Shown here in pieces: positions 22,546-36,200 of a DNA stretch of 64,000 nt. This DNA comes from Rhizophagus clarus. Lineage: Eukaryota > Glomeromycota > Glomeromycetes > Glomerales > Glomeraceae. The DNA lies in contig BLAL01000169.1 of the NCBI GenBank assembly GCA_015698045.1, positions 434,001 through 498,000 on the forward strand, written 5' to 3'. The translations under genes were made by a program, and so were the position numbers. Numbering within the stretch: position 1 is the first letter of the stretch; each line of letters begins with the position of its first letter. The notes under the pieces are model-generated. The model made no database searches and was not told the origin of the DNA. It saw only the letters and a list, made by a program, of their open reading frames with translations.

Positions 22546-25500
22546 TCATGGTTGAGGAAGGTTATCAAAATTAAGTAATCTACTCGTATAAATAGCTTCT
22601 GAATGTGTTTCATATGATAGTCCTAAACTAGTTGAAAATGTACTCCCAGCTGATAATTCATTATTGATTCTTTCTACTTCTTTAATTTGTTCTTTTATTT
22701 CTGGATTGTTAAAAACATAACTTCGATCAGGATGTGTTTCTCTAAACCATAGACTTAAAGTCTCTTTAATCTTTTCAGCTTTTGGTCGATTCAATGGATC
22801 CGCATCCAAACATCTTTTAATTAATTGCACAACTAATTGTGGTACTTTAATATTAAACCTTGGTCTAAGTCCTTTACAAATTTTTATTGCCAAATTATAA
22901 TCATGACTTACATCATGATACGGAGGTAATCCAGAAATTACTTCATACATAATAATGCCGAAACTGTAAATATCTGCAGCCTCGGTATAATTTTGGCCTC
23001 GTAAAATTTCAGGAGAAACGTAAGGTAAAACACCATATATTTTGTTTTTTGTATTTTCTAATGCATCATAATCTACTGGTTTACAAAATCCCATATCTGC
23101 TATACAAGTAATATTTTTGAGTCTTAGTATATTACCAATATGTAAATCTTGATGAATTAACCCCTTTTCATGAATATTTTTAAGTCCATGTGCAATACTA
23201 TGTAAGTAATTTAACTTTTTATTCCAACTTAATTCATTGTAACTTGTATTCAAATAACTCCGTAAATTTCCATTTTCTGCGTAATCTAAAACCATAATGT
23301 AATTTTCTGTTTCTGGGTCTTGAGTAATTCCATAAAGTTTAATAACACTTTTATGAAAATTCACTTTATAATGTAATGTAATCTATACATAAAAAATAAT
23401 TATTAATATCAAAAATTAAATATTAATTAAGTAACCACTAAACATTCACCTCATTCATAAATTCCAATGTAATATTTTTTGAATTATTTAAACTTTTTAG
23501 AGCTACAAACGTATTTAAATCTTTTCTTTCCCAATTTTGGTTTTTATTATCCCATTTGTCTATATATCCATCAATCCATTTTGCCCTATATACCTTCCCA
23601 AATCCACCTTTTGCAACATATGTAATATCATAAAATTTATTATAAGGTATCCATTCTAATGCATGAAATTTATTGCTATTGTAAATATGATCTGATAGCT
23701 GAGTACCCTGAATAAATTTATCAATATCATTATTACCACTAGTCCATTTATCAAAATTACGTTGAAAATATATTGCATTACACTCATATTTGCATTTTTC
23801 ACATTCATTATCAAAAACAACCATATAATTCTTTGTTTCTAAATCTTGAGTTATTCCATAAATTTTATGAGGTGCTGCAATCTACAATATAACAAACATA
23901 TTTATAAAATGAGATTTCAATTATCAATTCATCAAATAACAAAATTAATATACCATACCTTATTTATAAATTCTAATGTAATACTGGTTGAATTATTTAA
24001 ACTTTTCAGAATTACAAACATATTTTGACCTTTTCTTTCCCAATCTTGAAAATAACTATTTCATTTACATATATTTCCATCAATCAATCTTGCACTATAT
24101 ACTTTATCAGTTTCGCTTCCTGTAAGATATTTAATATTATACAATCTACCATAAGGTATCCATTCTAATGCTTCTGTTATATCACTATGAGCTGATAGTT
24201 AAGTACTTTGAATAAATTTATCAATATCATTATTACCACTAGTCCATTTATCAAAATTACGTTGAAAATATATTGCATTACACTCATATTTGCATTTTTC
24301 ACAATTATTATCAAAAACAACCATATAATTCTTGGTTTCTGAATTTTGAGTTATTCCATAAATTTTATGAGATGCTGCAATCTACAATATATAATAAAAA
24401 TATTTGGAGATTTTCAATTATCAATTCATCAAATAACAAAATTAATATACCATACCTTATTTATAAATTCTAATGTAATACTGGTTAAATTATTTAAACT
24501 TTTCAGAATCACAAAAATATGTTCATTATTTTTTTCCCAATCTTGAAAATAACTATTCCATTTACATATATTTCCATCAGTCAATCTTGCACTATATACT
24601 TTATCAGTTTCGCTTTCTGTAAGATATTTAATATTATACAATCTACCATAAGGTATCCATTCTAATGCTTCTGTTATATTTCTATGAGCTGATAGTTGAG
24701 TACTTTGAATAAATTTATCAATATCATTATCACCACTAGTCCATTTATCAAAATTACGTTGAAAATATACTGTATTACACTCATATTTGCATTTTTCACA
24801 TTTATTATCAAAAACAACCATATAATTCTTTGTTTCTAAATCTTGAGTTATTCCATAAATTTTATGAGGTGCTGCAATCTACAATATAATAAACATATTT
24901 GTAAAATGAGATTTCAATTATTAATTCATCAAATAACAAAATTACTATCATACCTTATTTATAAATTCTAATGTAATACTGGTTGAATTATTTAAACTTT
25001 TCAGAGTTACAAACATATTTTGACCTTTTCTTTCCCAATTTTGATTTTTCTTATCCCATTCGTCTATATACCCATCAATCCATCTTGCACTATACATTTT
25101 ATTAGTTTCACTTCCTGTAAGATATTTAATATTATACAATCTACCATAAGGTATCCATTCTAATGCTTCTGTTATATCACTATGAGCTGATAGTTGAGTA
25201 CTTTGAATAAATTTATCAATATCATCATTATCACTAGTCCATTTATCAAAATTACATTGAAAATATATTGCATTACACTCATATTTGCATTTTTCACATT
25301 TATTATCAAAAACAACCATATAATTCTTTGTTTCTAAATCTTGGGTTATTCCATAAATTTTATAAGGTGCTGCAATCTACAATATAATATTATAAACATA
25401 TTTATAAAATGAGATCCAATTATTAATTCTTCAAATAACAAAATTACTATCATACCTTATTTATAAATTCTAATGTAATACTTGTTGAATTATTTAAACC

Positions 25501-26346
25501 TTTCAGAGTCACAAATATATGTTTATTATTTCTTTTCCAAGCTTGAAAATAACTATCCCATTCACATATATTTCCATCAATCCATCCTGCACTATACACT
25601 TTATCACTTTCGCTTCCTGTAAGATATTTAATTTCATACAATCTATCATAAGGTATCCATTCTAATGCTTCTGTTATATTTCTATGAGCTGATAGTTGAG
25701 TACTTTGAATAAATTTATCAATATCATTATCACCACTAGTCCATTTATCAAAATTACGTTGAAAATATACTGTATTACACTCATATTTGCATTTTTCACA
25801 TTTATTATCAAAAACAACCATATAATTCTTTGTTTCTAAATCTTGAGTCATTCCATAAATTTTATGATGTGCTGCAATCTACAATATAATAAACATATTT
25901 GTAAAATGAGATTTCAATTATTAATTCATCAAATAACAAAATTACTATCATACCTTATTTATAAATTCTAATGTAATACTGGTTGAATTATTTAAACTTT
26001 TCAGAGTTACAAACATATTTTGACCTTTTCTTTCCCAATTTTGATTTTTCTTATCCCATTCGTCTATATACCCATCAATCCATCTTGCACTATACACTTT
26101 ATCACTTTCGCTTCCTGTAAGATATTTAATTTCATACAATCTATCATAAGGTATCCATTCTAATGCTACACACGAATCATAATTATGATCTGATAGTTGA
26201 GTATCTTGAATAATTTCATCAACGTAAATATTTCCGCTTGTCCAATTTTTAAACTTTTGTTTAAACCGTTTTGCATTGCATTCAAAATTACAATCACAAT
26301 CACGTGATTTAGCCAGGTTTTTAATATTTTTGAGAAAAGAATCCAT
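22546..26346 (-). CDS. Protein kinase with six tandem N-lobe exons (Rhizophagus-type TKL-like)
   Basis: Starts MDSFLKNIKN at 26346. Units follow at about 26346-25948, 25851-25450, 25319-24948, 24821-24450, 24330-23960 and 23824-23450, then the rest of the kinase at 23364-22546. Each unit (WTSGN..., LEWIPY, glycine-loop position, LKSLNN, LEFINKV) is one exon of about 400 nt with an intron of about 90-100. Units 1-5 have lost the glycine loop (GSESDKV, ESETDKV). Unit 6 keeps GGFGKVYRAKW with FVALKSL. The C-lobe has HQDLHIGNIL, DMG in place of DFG, SPEIL and YSFGIIMYEVISG, so a working kinase is plausible. Unit 5 has two in-frame stops (CAA to TAA, TGG to TGA), so full-length protein would need that exon skipped. 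Confidence 0.85.
23440..25860 (-). repeat. About 500-bp tandem exon-intron repeat (kinase N-lobe)
   Basis: Five units with starts near 25838, 25319, 24821, 24323 and 23824 (period about 498-519), each opening IAAPHKIYGITQDLETKNY fused to VVFDN, CEKCKYECN and WTSG. The junction fuses kinase subdomain IV-V of one unit to the N-terminus of the next, which shows where unequal crossing-over happened. Only the first and last units differ markedly. Confidence 0.92.
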
Positions 26347-26359
26347 TGAAATTTTCTCA

Positions 26360-28650
26360 AAATAATTAATACCTAACTATCTTTCTTTATAAATAAAAAA
26401 AAAAAAAAAAGGTAATTAACACCTATAAAGGCAGAATTAAATTATATATTAACTCGGTGCTGTATAATGAAGTAACTATGCGTTGCTGATCATCATGATG
26501 CTTAATTTGGTTGGATAGAATTTTGGATGACCATCACATGACCATAGTTGATCATCCAATATATAACCAACACGTCTCGTGTGACAAATTGCCCATGTAA
26601 AATGATGTCATAATAATGTACGATTATGCAAAACAAAATAGACCTATCAGCTATCAAAAAAAAAAACTTTAAAAAACCCAATATTTGCTTGTAAGATACC
26701 AATTATACAATAAGTAATAGAATAACGATATTAGAATAGTGTCCTTTGATAATATTTTTCAACACCTCAAAATGAACAAATTGACTGGAAATATATGTAA
26801 ATTATTATATCGAATAATACAGTTTTATCAAAAAGAAAAAAAATTATTTCAGCAACTTACAATCAACATAATAGTAATAGATAGTTGAGAAATATTTGGT
26901 TAAATGGCAAATTATTTTTTTTAGAACCAGAGATTTTGTTTGATCAACGATGAAAATTAAATCTGAATCACTACTATATGATCGAACACGAAGACCAAAT
27001 ATTATGTGGATTTTTGAAAACCAAATATCCCAATTATAATAAAAATGATTGGGTTTGTTATTTACTTGCTTGGTCATTGAGAAATAAATTTATTAATAGT
27101 TCAAACTGGATATTTGATTGATCTATCAGTGTGTGGAACGTTTGGAACACTGTAGGGATTATTTGTTTGTTGTAAGATAGTGGAAATTATAAAAGACAAA
27201 CTGCCAATGAACTTCTAATTCGTAATATATTTTATTTTACTTTTTATTTATTTATTTATTTTATAGAAATCTTATTCTCATATTTTTAATAATGAAGACT
27301 ATTATATTATTCATGAATGGAGACGTCCCAATTGCATTTCTTTATCTTCAGCATGTTAAACGGCAACTTGTATACCCGGTGTATCCATTCATAATCCTGT
27401 TAATATTATTTATTAACAATCGAAATAATTGATTCTGAAATTGAGCAACGTAAAAATGGACAGATTAATGAATTAGCTGGTAGAGATGAATTTGAATTAT
27501 GCAGAGATTCTAAAGTATCTCAATCTGATAATTTCCAAAGTGGGCCAGTTCGGTCATAAATCTAGTGGCCGAACCACCGAAAAGAAACAATATACAAGGT
27601 AGAATAGTCGCTGATTTCATCAGATTCTTATAAATGCAATCAATCTCTTCTGATAATGAAATCTTATTAACCACAATAATGGAAAAAATTTTGAATAAAA
27701 TTAATTTTTTTTTATTCAGTTTAGTTTTTTTATATATTTTAAGAAATTCAATAAAATATAAAAAAATAAAGAAAATTTTTTTTAGAAGAAAAAAAATCGG
27801 AATTAGTCAATTGCTTGTCATCCAATAATATCGTCTAGGCAAAAAAACACGAAAATCTTACCTTTTTTAGATAATTCCTGGCGAAAACCTATTATCGATT
27901 TTGGATAATGACTAAAATTATCATAACTCCAGCCCTGAAAGAATGCGTACAACTAATAGTAAAATTTTTTTGGCTGCCTCTGACTTTTTTATAGATATTT
28001 CGAGGTCCTATCGTGATTCCTCTTAAAAGATGCACGCCTTAAAAATGTCAAAATTATTGCAATAAAGTAATTGCTTTGCACTAACTTTAATATTTTTAAT
28101 AATTTAATAAGTTACTATTAATTGTGCTAGGAGCTTAGGATATAGATCTTTGTTGCATAAAAAGAATTCGATTAAATTTTTATATGGTATCATATATATA
28201 AATTTTAGTTTAATTAGTTGACTGACTATCCCAACGTCGCGTCAAAAAAACTCTTTGATTGTGACTTGTTTTGACGAAATAATTTGTACTGTAAGTAAGA
28301 TCGTTATATAGAAGAGCCATACTCTGAGATCCTACTAGTTTTATTGCGCTACATCTCAGTTCTTCTTTCATATTCGAACTACTCTCAAGGGCTGAGATAT
28401 TTGACCACATTATCTCTTTTCTTATCCCATTTCTTCCATAATCCTGGTCTATACCTCTTTATATTCTCTTTCATAATTCATCAGGAATGTATCTTTTGTT
28501 CTGCACTGTATGTGGCGTAAATCACCATTTCCTTTTCATTATTCCATGTTATAATTTATTTCACCTGAAAATATTCTCTTCTGCTAAGTTAATTATATAC
28601 GTGTCTTTTGATTTTCTTTGCATAACGACTTCTGTTACTTTCTTATGAAT
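26360..28650. other. Intergenic AT-rich stretch between the two kinase loci
   Basis: About 2.3 kb with no gene supported. Open frames are short, biased to I/F/Y and without motifs. Homopolymer A and T runs are common. No terminal repeats or target duplications recognised. Confidence 0.5.
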
Positions 28651-28679
28651 TATGATCTTTATACATACTACCTGCATCA

Positions 28680-30210
28680 CTGATTTCCAACTGAGAAATA
28701 TCAATCTGAAATGATTCTATTTAATAAAATAAATTTCGTTAACATTTTTAAAACTGATTAGATTATTAAATATTTACGTAATTATTAATTACCTGAAAAC
28801 TCCTTATTAATTATATTATCAATTTGAAGTGATTTTGTTTCATCTTCGATACGAAAAATTATTTATTTCTAATATTTGACGCAATAAAAATTAATACAAT
28901 AAATTTATTTTATCATTATACATACCTACATCACTAATTTCTAATTGAAAAATATCAATCTGTAATGATTCTATTTAATAAATTAAGATTCATCAATATT
29001 TTTTAAAATTAAATTATTAAAGATTGTGATTGATTACCTGTAAATCTTCGGCTAATTATATTATCATTTTGTTCATCATAATAATCAATAGAGTTTTTTG
29101 GCTTAGGAAGATTATTAAAATTAAATAATCTACTTGTATAAATAGCTAAACTAGTCGAAGGTATTGTCAAACTATTGTTGATCTCTCCTGCTTCTTTAAT
29201 TTGTTTTCGTAATTCTGCTTGATCATCAAAATTGATCCACCAATTATTTAGAATATTAAAGATTTCTTTCTGCTTTTGGTCTATTTAACGGATTTGTATC
29301 TAAACATCTTTTAATTAAATTTACAATCAATTGGGATACATTAATATTAAACCTTGGTCTAAGTCCTTGACAAATTTTTATCGCCAAATTATTATTATGG
29401 CTTATATCATAATATGGAGGCAATCCGGAAATTACTTCATACATAATCATACCAAAACTGTAAATATCAGAAGCTTTTGTATAATTTTGTCCTCTTACCA
29501 TTTCAGGTAGGTTTACATAATCCCATATCAGTTATCACAGCAAAAAAAGACCTTTATATATTACTAATATGTAAATCTCGATGAATCAGATCATTTTCAT
29601 GAATTGTCCTAAGTCCTTCTATAATACTACATAAAAAACTAAACTTATCCTTCCAATCTAATTTACGATAATTTTTATTTAAATAATTTCGTAAACTTCC
29701 TTCACTTGCATATTCCATAACCATCATATAATTTTTGATTTCTGGATCTTGAGTTATTCCACAAATTCCGATAATGTAAGTTGCACGAGCAGCAATAATT
29801 TTATGATACAATGTAATCTAAATATAAATTTTTAAAAAATTATATTATTAAAATCATATTTAAAAAATTTCATTCAGTAAATTTTAATGTAACATTTTCT
29901 AAATTATATAAACTTTTCAGACTAAAGACTGGTGGGAATTATGTCATACCCAATTTTGATTTTTATTATCCCATTTTTCTATACATCCATCAGTCATCCA
30001 TCCATCAATCCATTTTGCTCTATACACCTTTCCAAAACCGCCGCTTGCAACAAATTCAATATCATAAAATTTATTATACTAATACTACATAAAAATTAAT
30101 TGCTGACAGTTGAGTGTCTTGAATAAATTTGTCAATACTATCATTACCACTAGTCCAATTTTTAAAATTTTGTTTAAACCGTTTTGCATTACATTCTTTA
30201 CGCCACTCAT
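28680..30210 (-). pseudogene. Second kinase of the same family, pseudogene
   Basis: Minus-strand order: degenerate N-terminus with GGFGKVYRAKWIDG (about 30050), an expanded WMTDG insert, then GITQDPEIKNYMMVMEYAS, SLRNYLN, HRDLHISNI, ITDMGLCKP, and MVRGQNYTKASDIYSFGMIM with LPPYYDISHNNNLAIKICQG and DTNPLNRPKAE. A stop follows HISNI, and the activation segment between DMGLCKP and the PEM motif has been deleted along with part of the loop, so catalysis is lost. A C-terminal tail (LPKPKNSIDYYDEQNDNIIS) and two tail exons follow. It is a sibling of the six-unit kinase but has a single N-lobe. Confidence 0.88.
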
Positions 30211-30249
30211 ATTCAGTACATTTTTGATTACATTCTTCACATTTCCACC

Positions 30250-30980
30250 GAAACTGGTTTAACGTTAATAATTATCCAAGAATATAATATTATTAGACTT
30301 TATAATATCAGATACGGAATAAGTAAAAATATCGGAAGAAAATTATTTAAATATGGAATAAGTTGGGAAAGATTTTTATGCATACTGTTGATTTCGAATC
30401 TTGGAATTTCAGAATTCGTATTTGTGGAACTCGTCAATTTACCCAGAGACCCGTAAAATTTTCGAAAGTGCCTAAATCAAATGATAAATCACATGCAAAA
30501 TATTTTTGACACAGTAAGGTGATCTGCTAAATTTAAACTTTGCGTCAAACATTACAAGCTCGTAATACTAATTGGGCATTCTCGGAGTTGAATATTCTTT
30601 TATTGTAAAAGTTTAACATATGACTCCGTATAACCATCAAAAAACACTTTTGATGTTCTTAACAATATAGCTGGGAACACTAAATTAGTATTTCTTAACA
30701 CGTTAACATACAATAAAACTCAAAATAAAAAACCGTGAAATAGCTGCATAAAATAATCATTTCCAACCTTTATAAGAAGCTTTATCTGTTGCGATTTTGT
30801 TCGGGTTGTAGATGTCAGGTAAAGAATTTTATCTGTGCAGACTAGTATTAGAGAATCCAGCCTTGTCTCGAATGTTTGGTGAAAGTTAATGACACGGCTA
30901 AAAATGATTGCATTCAAATTGATTTTTCATTTATTAAGTTTTGATAATTTTTTCACGCTTACATGGCAGATTTATTGACA
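30250..30980. other. Intergenic stretch, nothing recognised
   Basis: No motif-bearing frame or repeat structure seen. AT-rich spacer between the kinase pseudogene and module X copy 1. Confidence 0.45.
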
Positions 30981-30999
30981 AAATCTTCCTATCAAAAAA

Positions 31000-31870
31000 A
31001 TTGAATATTAAATTTTTATGATCAATTACATCGTATAAAATTACCCATGATGGATAAATAATTCATATATATGTGTATATAAATATATCTGTAATTTAAG
31101 AATTTTTAACCTTTTTCATCATCAATTAATACCTGATATGATTGACGAATTAACGTTGTGGGATTTAATTAATATCTTTAATTAATTCTTTCAATTAAGA
31201 TAATTTCAAATAATGAAGACCACCCTCAATCATACCTACAAATCCCACTATAAGCCCATCTCTGGCGACATTGATATGATTTTGTATAAGTGTATAACAA
31301 TCTAGCAAAATCATGAATGATTGTATTTGCATCCATTTAATTCTCATTCAAGTGTTTCTTCGCCTACAATTTTAAATCCGTTTTTGATATAGAAGAGGAT
31401 AAAAAAGAAGTATAATGAAAATAAAGCTCTATTGTTACAAAGTTATTGAGAAGCCGCAGCATCAGCGTTTGACAAATTGTTCTAAAAGTGATGGGTATCT
31501 GATGCTAACCAATCAATCAGATATATCAAAAACTTTATTGCGGAATCATGTAAATGTCGAACCAAATCTGTGGATGTCCTGTTAATAAAATTAAATTTAA
31601 CCTAATAGAGAATTAAAAATTTAAAAAAATTTATTTAGATGTAAAAAATAGAAAACCTTTGCCATTTTAACATCATAAACGGTAACCTTATAATAATCTC
31701 TTTCTGAAGGATCTTATTAAGCAAATAGTTAACATTAACGTTAACGCCGATAATTAATAATGATAATTATGATAATTATATGACTACGATAATTAATTAT
31801 GATTATATCCTTTAAGCCAATGTTTGTAATGTTTACTTTATAAAAAACTTTATTGTTACGCACTAGAGCA
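31000..31870. repeat. Module X, copy 1
   Basis: Shares TTTTATTGCGGAATCATG, ATGTCGAACCAAATCTG, TTAAATTTAACCTAATA, GATCTTATTAAGCAAATAG and the GATAATTAATTATGATTATA tract with the other copies. Followed by bromodomain/nuclease copy B, as copy 2 is by copy C. It provides the empty site for the retroposon at 43213. Confidence 0.75.
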
Positions 31871-32560
31871 AAATAGATTTTTTTTTTTTTCTTGCAAATG
31901 CATATTTTATTGTATTTATTGTAAAGAACAATTTCAATTTCAAATATACATTAGCGTAAACCTTCACTATACACCAATTATACAAACTTATTATCCATTC
32001 TAATATATTATTTAAACTAATTGTTATTCAACATAATTGTATTTATTATACATAATGCTTTTACCTATTTATGTTATTTTCGTTATTATTTTTGTATTTT
32101 ATTTAAATTTATGTTTTTTGGAAAAAAAAATAGAAATTAGTATTTCAATAAAAAAGGATGTATATATTTCAAAATATCAAAATTTCAACTTATTTATAAA
32201 ATTTATGGAACATTTGTGTATCATGCTTAAAAACGGTTAAGCTATTTCACTCATTATTCTTTTGATGAAATGGAATGGAAAATAAAGCGATAAAATGATA
32301 TGATAGTAATAATAATTTATCTCATTGTCACATTCATTTCATACTATGTTGTTTTTTTTTAAAAAAAAAAATCAAAACTCGTGTAATGAATAGAACTATC
32401 TAGAATGTACAATTATTTTTTTTTTTAAAAAAAAAAATGAGTTTGCTTTGTTCATTCTCATAACATCCTTCGCATTAAATTATAAAAAATAAATAAATAT
32501 ACAACATATAATTTTAATTAATATAATAATAGTAATAGTAAATAGTAATAATAATTATCA

Positions 32561-33372
32561 TTATGATATCATTTTCGTTGATAAAATAATAATAATAGTA
32601 ACAAAATCATGTTGTGTAAAACAATAGAACAACCTGCATGATGAAATTATATTTTTCTTAAAAAAATATTTAACATTAGTATTTTGTGTTTGTTTTGGAA
32701 GAGATGTAATTGTAGTAATAGTAGTTGCTAAATTTTCTTTTTCACATTCTTTGATAACTCCTTCCCAATATGCTTGCAACCTGTTTGGATAACGTAAACA
32801 TTCTGTATTCATCTGTTATAAGAGTTAAGAAAAAGATTATTAGTAGTGTGCTAAATTTTTTATTTAGTGATGAAAGAAGGTACATAGCCAATTCCTCCTC
32901 CAGAATTAGCAGACTTTATCAACAACAAAGTTAGGGCGCCTGAGTTGAGAGCTTGGGCTGGTTACCAAGGGTGTCAAAACAGTAATTCTCCTTAAGTGAC
33001 TACGCTGAGTATTAGGAGTTACCCATACTTTGCAAAATAAAAAACAAACACACCTTTTTCTTTAATTCAATAAAGTATTTGATTCTAACTGCATTCCAAA
33101 AAGCGTTTATACCAAGTAATGTCAAAACTTTGCCACTTGGTGAAGAATTAGTTAGCGAAGGGGATGAAGCAGTAATTACATCCCGGTTAAGATTTAAAAA
33201 TCCTTTGTAAATCCAATTATTTTTTGATTCATTTAAGTAAGAAATAAGGGCTAATAGCAATAATAAAGTTAATTAGAAATTGAATAAATTAATAAACTCA
33301 TGCCAAGCATTGCAAAATTTTCATACCTTCATAACCAATGTAGTTTTATCATTATATTGCTGCATTCATCAT
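32561..33372 (-). pseudogene. Bromodomain / nuclease gene, copy B (large internal deletion)
   Basis: Minus-strand exons MNTECLRYPNRLQAYWEG (from 32812) and ALISYLNESKNNWIYKGFLN (around 33240) match copies A and C. After KKYFFKKNI-like sequence, the frame jumps directly into 3' flanking DNA (CATGCAGGTTGTTC region), deleting the bromodomain and the entire nuclease domain. The 5' exon and the upstream (TA)n block ending GATGACTTGGAATGACGC are retained to about 33565. Non-functional. Confidence 0.85.
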
Positions 33373-33564
33373 GAAAAATTATACAACGATAAAGTTAATA
33401 TATTTTGTTAAAAAAAAAAAAAATAGTATTTGTAAAAAAAAAATTATATTTTATAAAGCACAGATAACAAGCCAGTACAGATAACAAGCCAGATGAGAGA
33501 AATTATGGTTCTTAAATGCAATATATATATATATATATATAAATGATGACTTGGAATGACGCAT

Positions 33565-34344
33565 CACTCCAAGTAACTTTACTGACTCGCTATTACGAAT
33601 AATGATAAACTGTATAATAATGACAACAAACTGTATAATAAAAAGTTTAATATGACTTATTATTATGAATAATGAATGATAAACTGTATATGTAGAATAG
33701 AAAAAAACAAATTTAATTAATAAGTATTGCTCACATTGTATGTATTATTATTTAGTTATTGTTATTATTAACAGTAACATTAAATTATTATCTTTTTTTG
33801 TAACTGTATTAAAGATACTAATTCATTTTTCAACTTTATTATTATTTGCTTCAGGTACAAAAAATTAGTTATGTAGTGCGTATTTGAATCATACACTGGT
33901 ATTATAAAAGTGAAGAAAGACGTGTGGTCTTGTAAAATTCGGTAACTAATACATGATAAGTCTCATGGCGAAAAAAATTACGATTTGATGATCACTTTGG
34001 ACTTCTATTCTTTTGAGTTTTTTTTGCAGTCAAAAGATAAGTTAAATAATCTGTTATACATAAATAAATTTCTTTTATATAATAAAAATAAATATTTTAA
34101 GTTCAACGATCTAAAAAATTTTTTTTTCCTTTTTCAATAAAAATGGATCGTACTATATAAAAAATTAAAAAAAAATTAGAAAATCCTTGGTAAAAAGGAC
34201 ATTGATGATATGAATAATAATTGAATAGAAATTAATGTAAATGTCTTTGTGATATTTTTAATTGGTTAGACTAAATTGAGGAAATGCATGTATTATTCAA
34301 TACATGACAAAGTAAAATTCAACATTCAATTACCAATAAGTATT
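33565..34344. repeat. Upstream segmental duplicate shared with 41030-42000
   Basis: CTCCAAGTRACTTTACTGAC, TATGAATAATGAATGATAAA, GGTACAAAAAATTAGTTATG, TTGTAAAATTCGGTAACTAA and TGATATGAATAATAATT occur in the same order in both places, so the duplication extends about 0.7-1 kb upstream of the nuclease gene. Confidence 0.85.
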
Positions 34345-35209
34345 TATTTATTAGGGAAAATGTCGTTGGGGACCCCTATCGCCATGGCGACCTTTTACTA
34401 TCACGTGAGAAATCAAATTTTGATTGGCTATACATCTGTGACGCATATCTGATATCTGTGGTTTTATCAATTTCCTTTTACTTCTTTATATCTATCTTCT
34501 CATTTATTTTCTTCTTTTTGTAATTTTTCTTCTTCTTTTATTTTTACTAACCGCGTATCACCTTCACACTTATGAGTTAGGAATTCGTATAGTTTTCTAG
34601 ACATAACTCATGGGTCCCCTTTCATGGCGAAAGTTTTTACAGTTCTTTTGATGTATACATTTTAGTCTAGTACTTATATGTTAAAGTGTGTAAGAAAAAA
34701 TTTTTATTTTTGTATTTTTTTGTTGCGCCACAATTTGCCACAGATATCAGATTTATTTTTATTTTATTTTTACAGGTGGGTACCACAGATACAGTTATAC
34801 ATCAAATAAGTTTAAAAGTTGTATAATAGATGTAATTTTGACTGCTCTGCAAGTTTACCTAGAGTGCTAAAGGCAGTTTTAAATGTCACTTTTGATCTAT
34901 TCAAATAAAACATTTTTTCGCAAAATCCCATTTTAGAAATGATCGGTAAAGACGATAAATCAATTATTTATATGTAAAGTCAAAAACGGCCTTTAAATCT
35001 GCTTTTCTGAATCTAAGAGTGGGTAAAATACATCTAGAATAAAATTTTTAAAAGCTCTATGATAAAGGGAAGAATAGTTATTTCTCTTTTTTCAAATTGC
35101 CACGCCACAAAACCTGTCACAGATTTCAGATATGCTAATTAATATTTACTTGTTTACAGTTGTATTCGATATTTAATAATTTCTTTAAACCCTTCGCTCA
35201 GCTCACAGT

Positions 35210-35470
35210 TATGGGCTCGAGGTACGTTTTTCTTTTCTTTTCTTTTTTTTGTTTCTTATAACTTGTTCCTTATTAAAATATCTTTACTCTTTTTAGGCTT
35301 TTCGGCTCTTCCAGTTTCACAATTAAGGTATGTACAGTTCCGATTTCGTGTTTTCATTTTTTTTTTTTATTCGCTTTTACTCTTCGTTTCTTATACATAT
35401 TACATTTCTTATTAATTAATTTGTTCTTTTTAGATCCTTTTGTTCTTCTCTTAGTTAGCACTAAGGTATT
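35210..35470 (+). repeat. Micro-exon/intron units inside the MULE-like element
   Basis: At least two complete units: TTTTTAG, GCTTTTCGGCTCTTCCAG.., GGTATGT; and TTTTTAG, ATCCTTTTGTTCTTCTC.., AAGGTATTT, preceded by CTCGAGGTACG. The layout matches the arrays at 54487-56600 and 61700-62260. Confidence 0.55.
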
Positions 35471-36200
35471 TTTTTTTACTTTTATTTTTTTTTTTTTATT
35501 TTCGTCTATTAATTACCATTCCTTACTAACTCATTCTATTCTCTTTATTCCTTTTGCTTCTCTTGTTTATTTGTTTTTTTATTCCTCCTTTGCTTTTATT
35601 TCCCCTTTAATTTTTTCACTTCTTTTAATTTCCCTTTATTTTTCCGTTCCTTTTGATTATCTCTTTCATTTCTTTTTATTTCCCTTTGTTATTTTACTTC
35701 TTTTTATTTCCTTTTCATTTATTATTTTCATTTTTTCGTCCTTTTTCATTCTCTTTTATTCTCTTTTATTTTTTTTTCGTTATTTTTTTGCATTCCTTTT
35801 TGTTCTTTTTTCATTTTTCGTTACCTTCGTTTTCCCGCTGCTTTTGTTTCTTTCCATTTCTCGTCCATTACTTTCTTGCGTTTTTCTGTTTCTTTCCTCT
35901 TTGTTAACTTCGCTCCTTTTGTTGTTTTTGTTCCCTTTTACTTTCCTTTGTTGTTGTCGTTCCCTTTCATTTCTCTTCCATTACTTTTGTTTCTTTCACT
36001 CCTCTTTCATTTCCTTTGTTTTTCATTCATTTTTATTCCTTTATTATTTTGTTTTCTTTTATTTTTCTTGTTATTTCCGTCCTCTTTTATTCTCCTCTTC
36101 GCTGTTTTTGTCTCTTTTTAATCCCCCTTACTTTTAATTTTTCTTTAGTTTTTTTTGTTCTTTTTATCACCCTTCATTCTTACTCTTCTTTTTATTATTA
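35220..36200 (+). repeat. 1-kb polypyrimidine tract
   Basis: The + strand is overwhelmingly T and C with very few A or G runs. All three frames stay open for long stretches but translate to F/L/S-rich low-complexity sequence, so coding is unlikely. Such asymmetry can favour triplex or R-loop structure. Confidence 0.8.
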
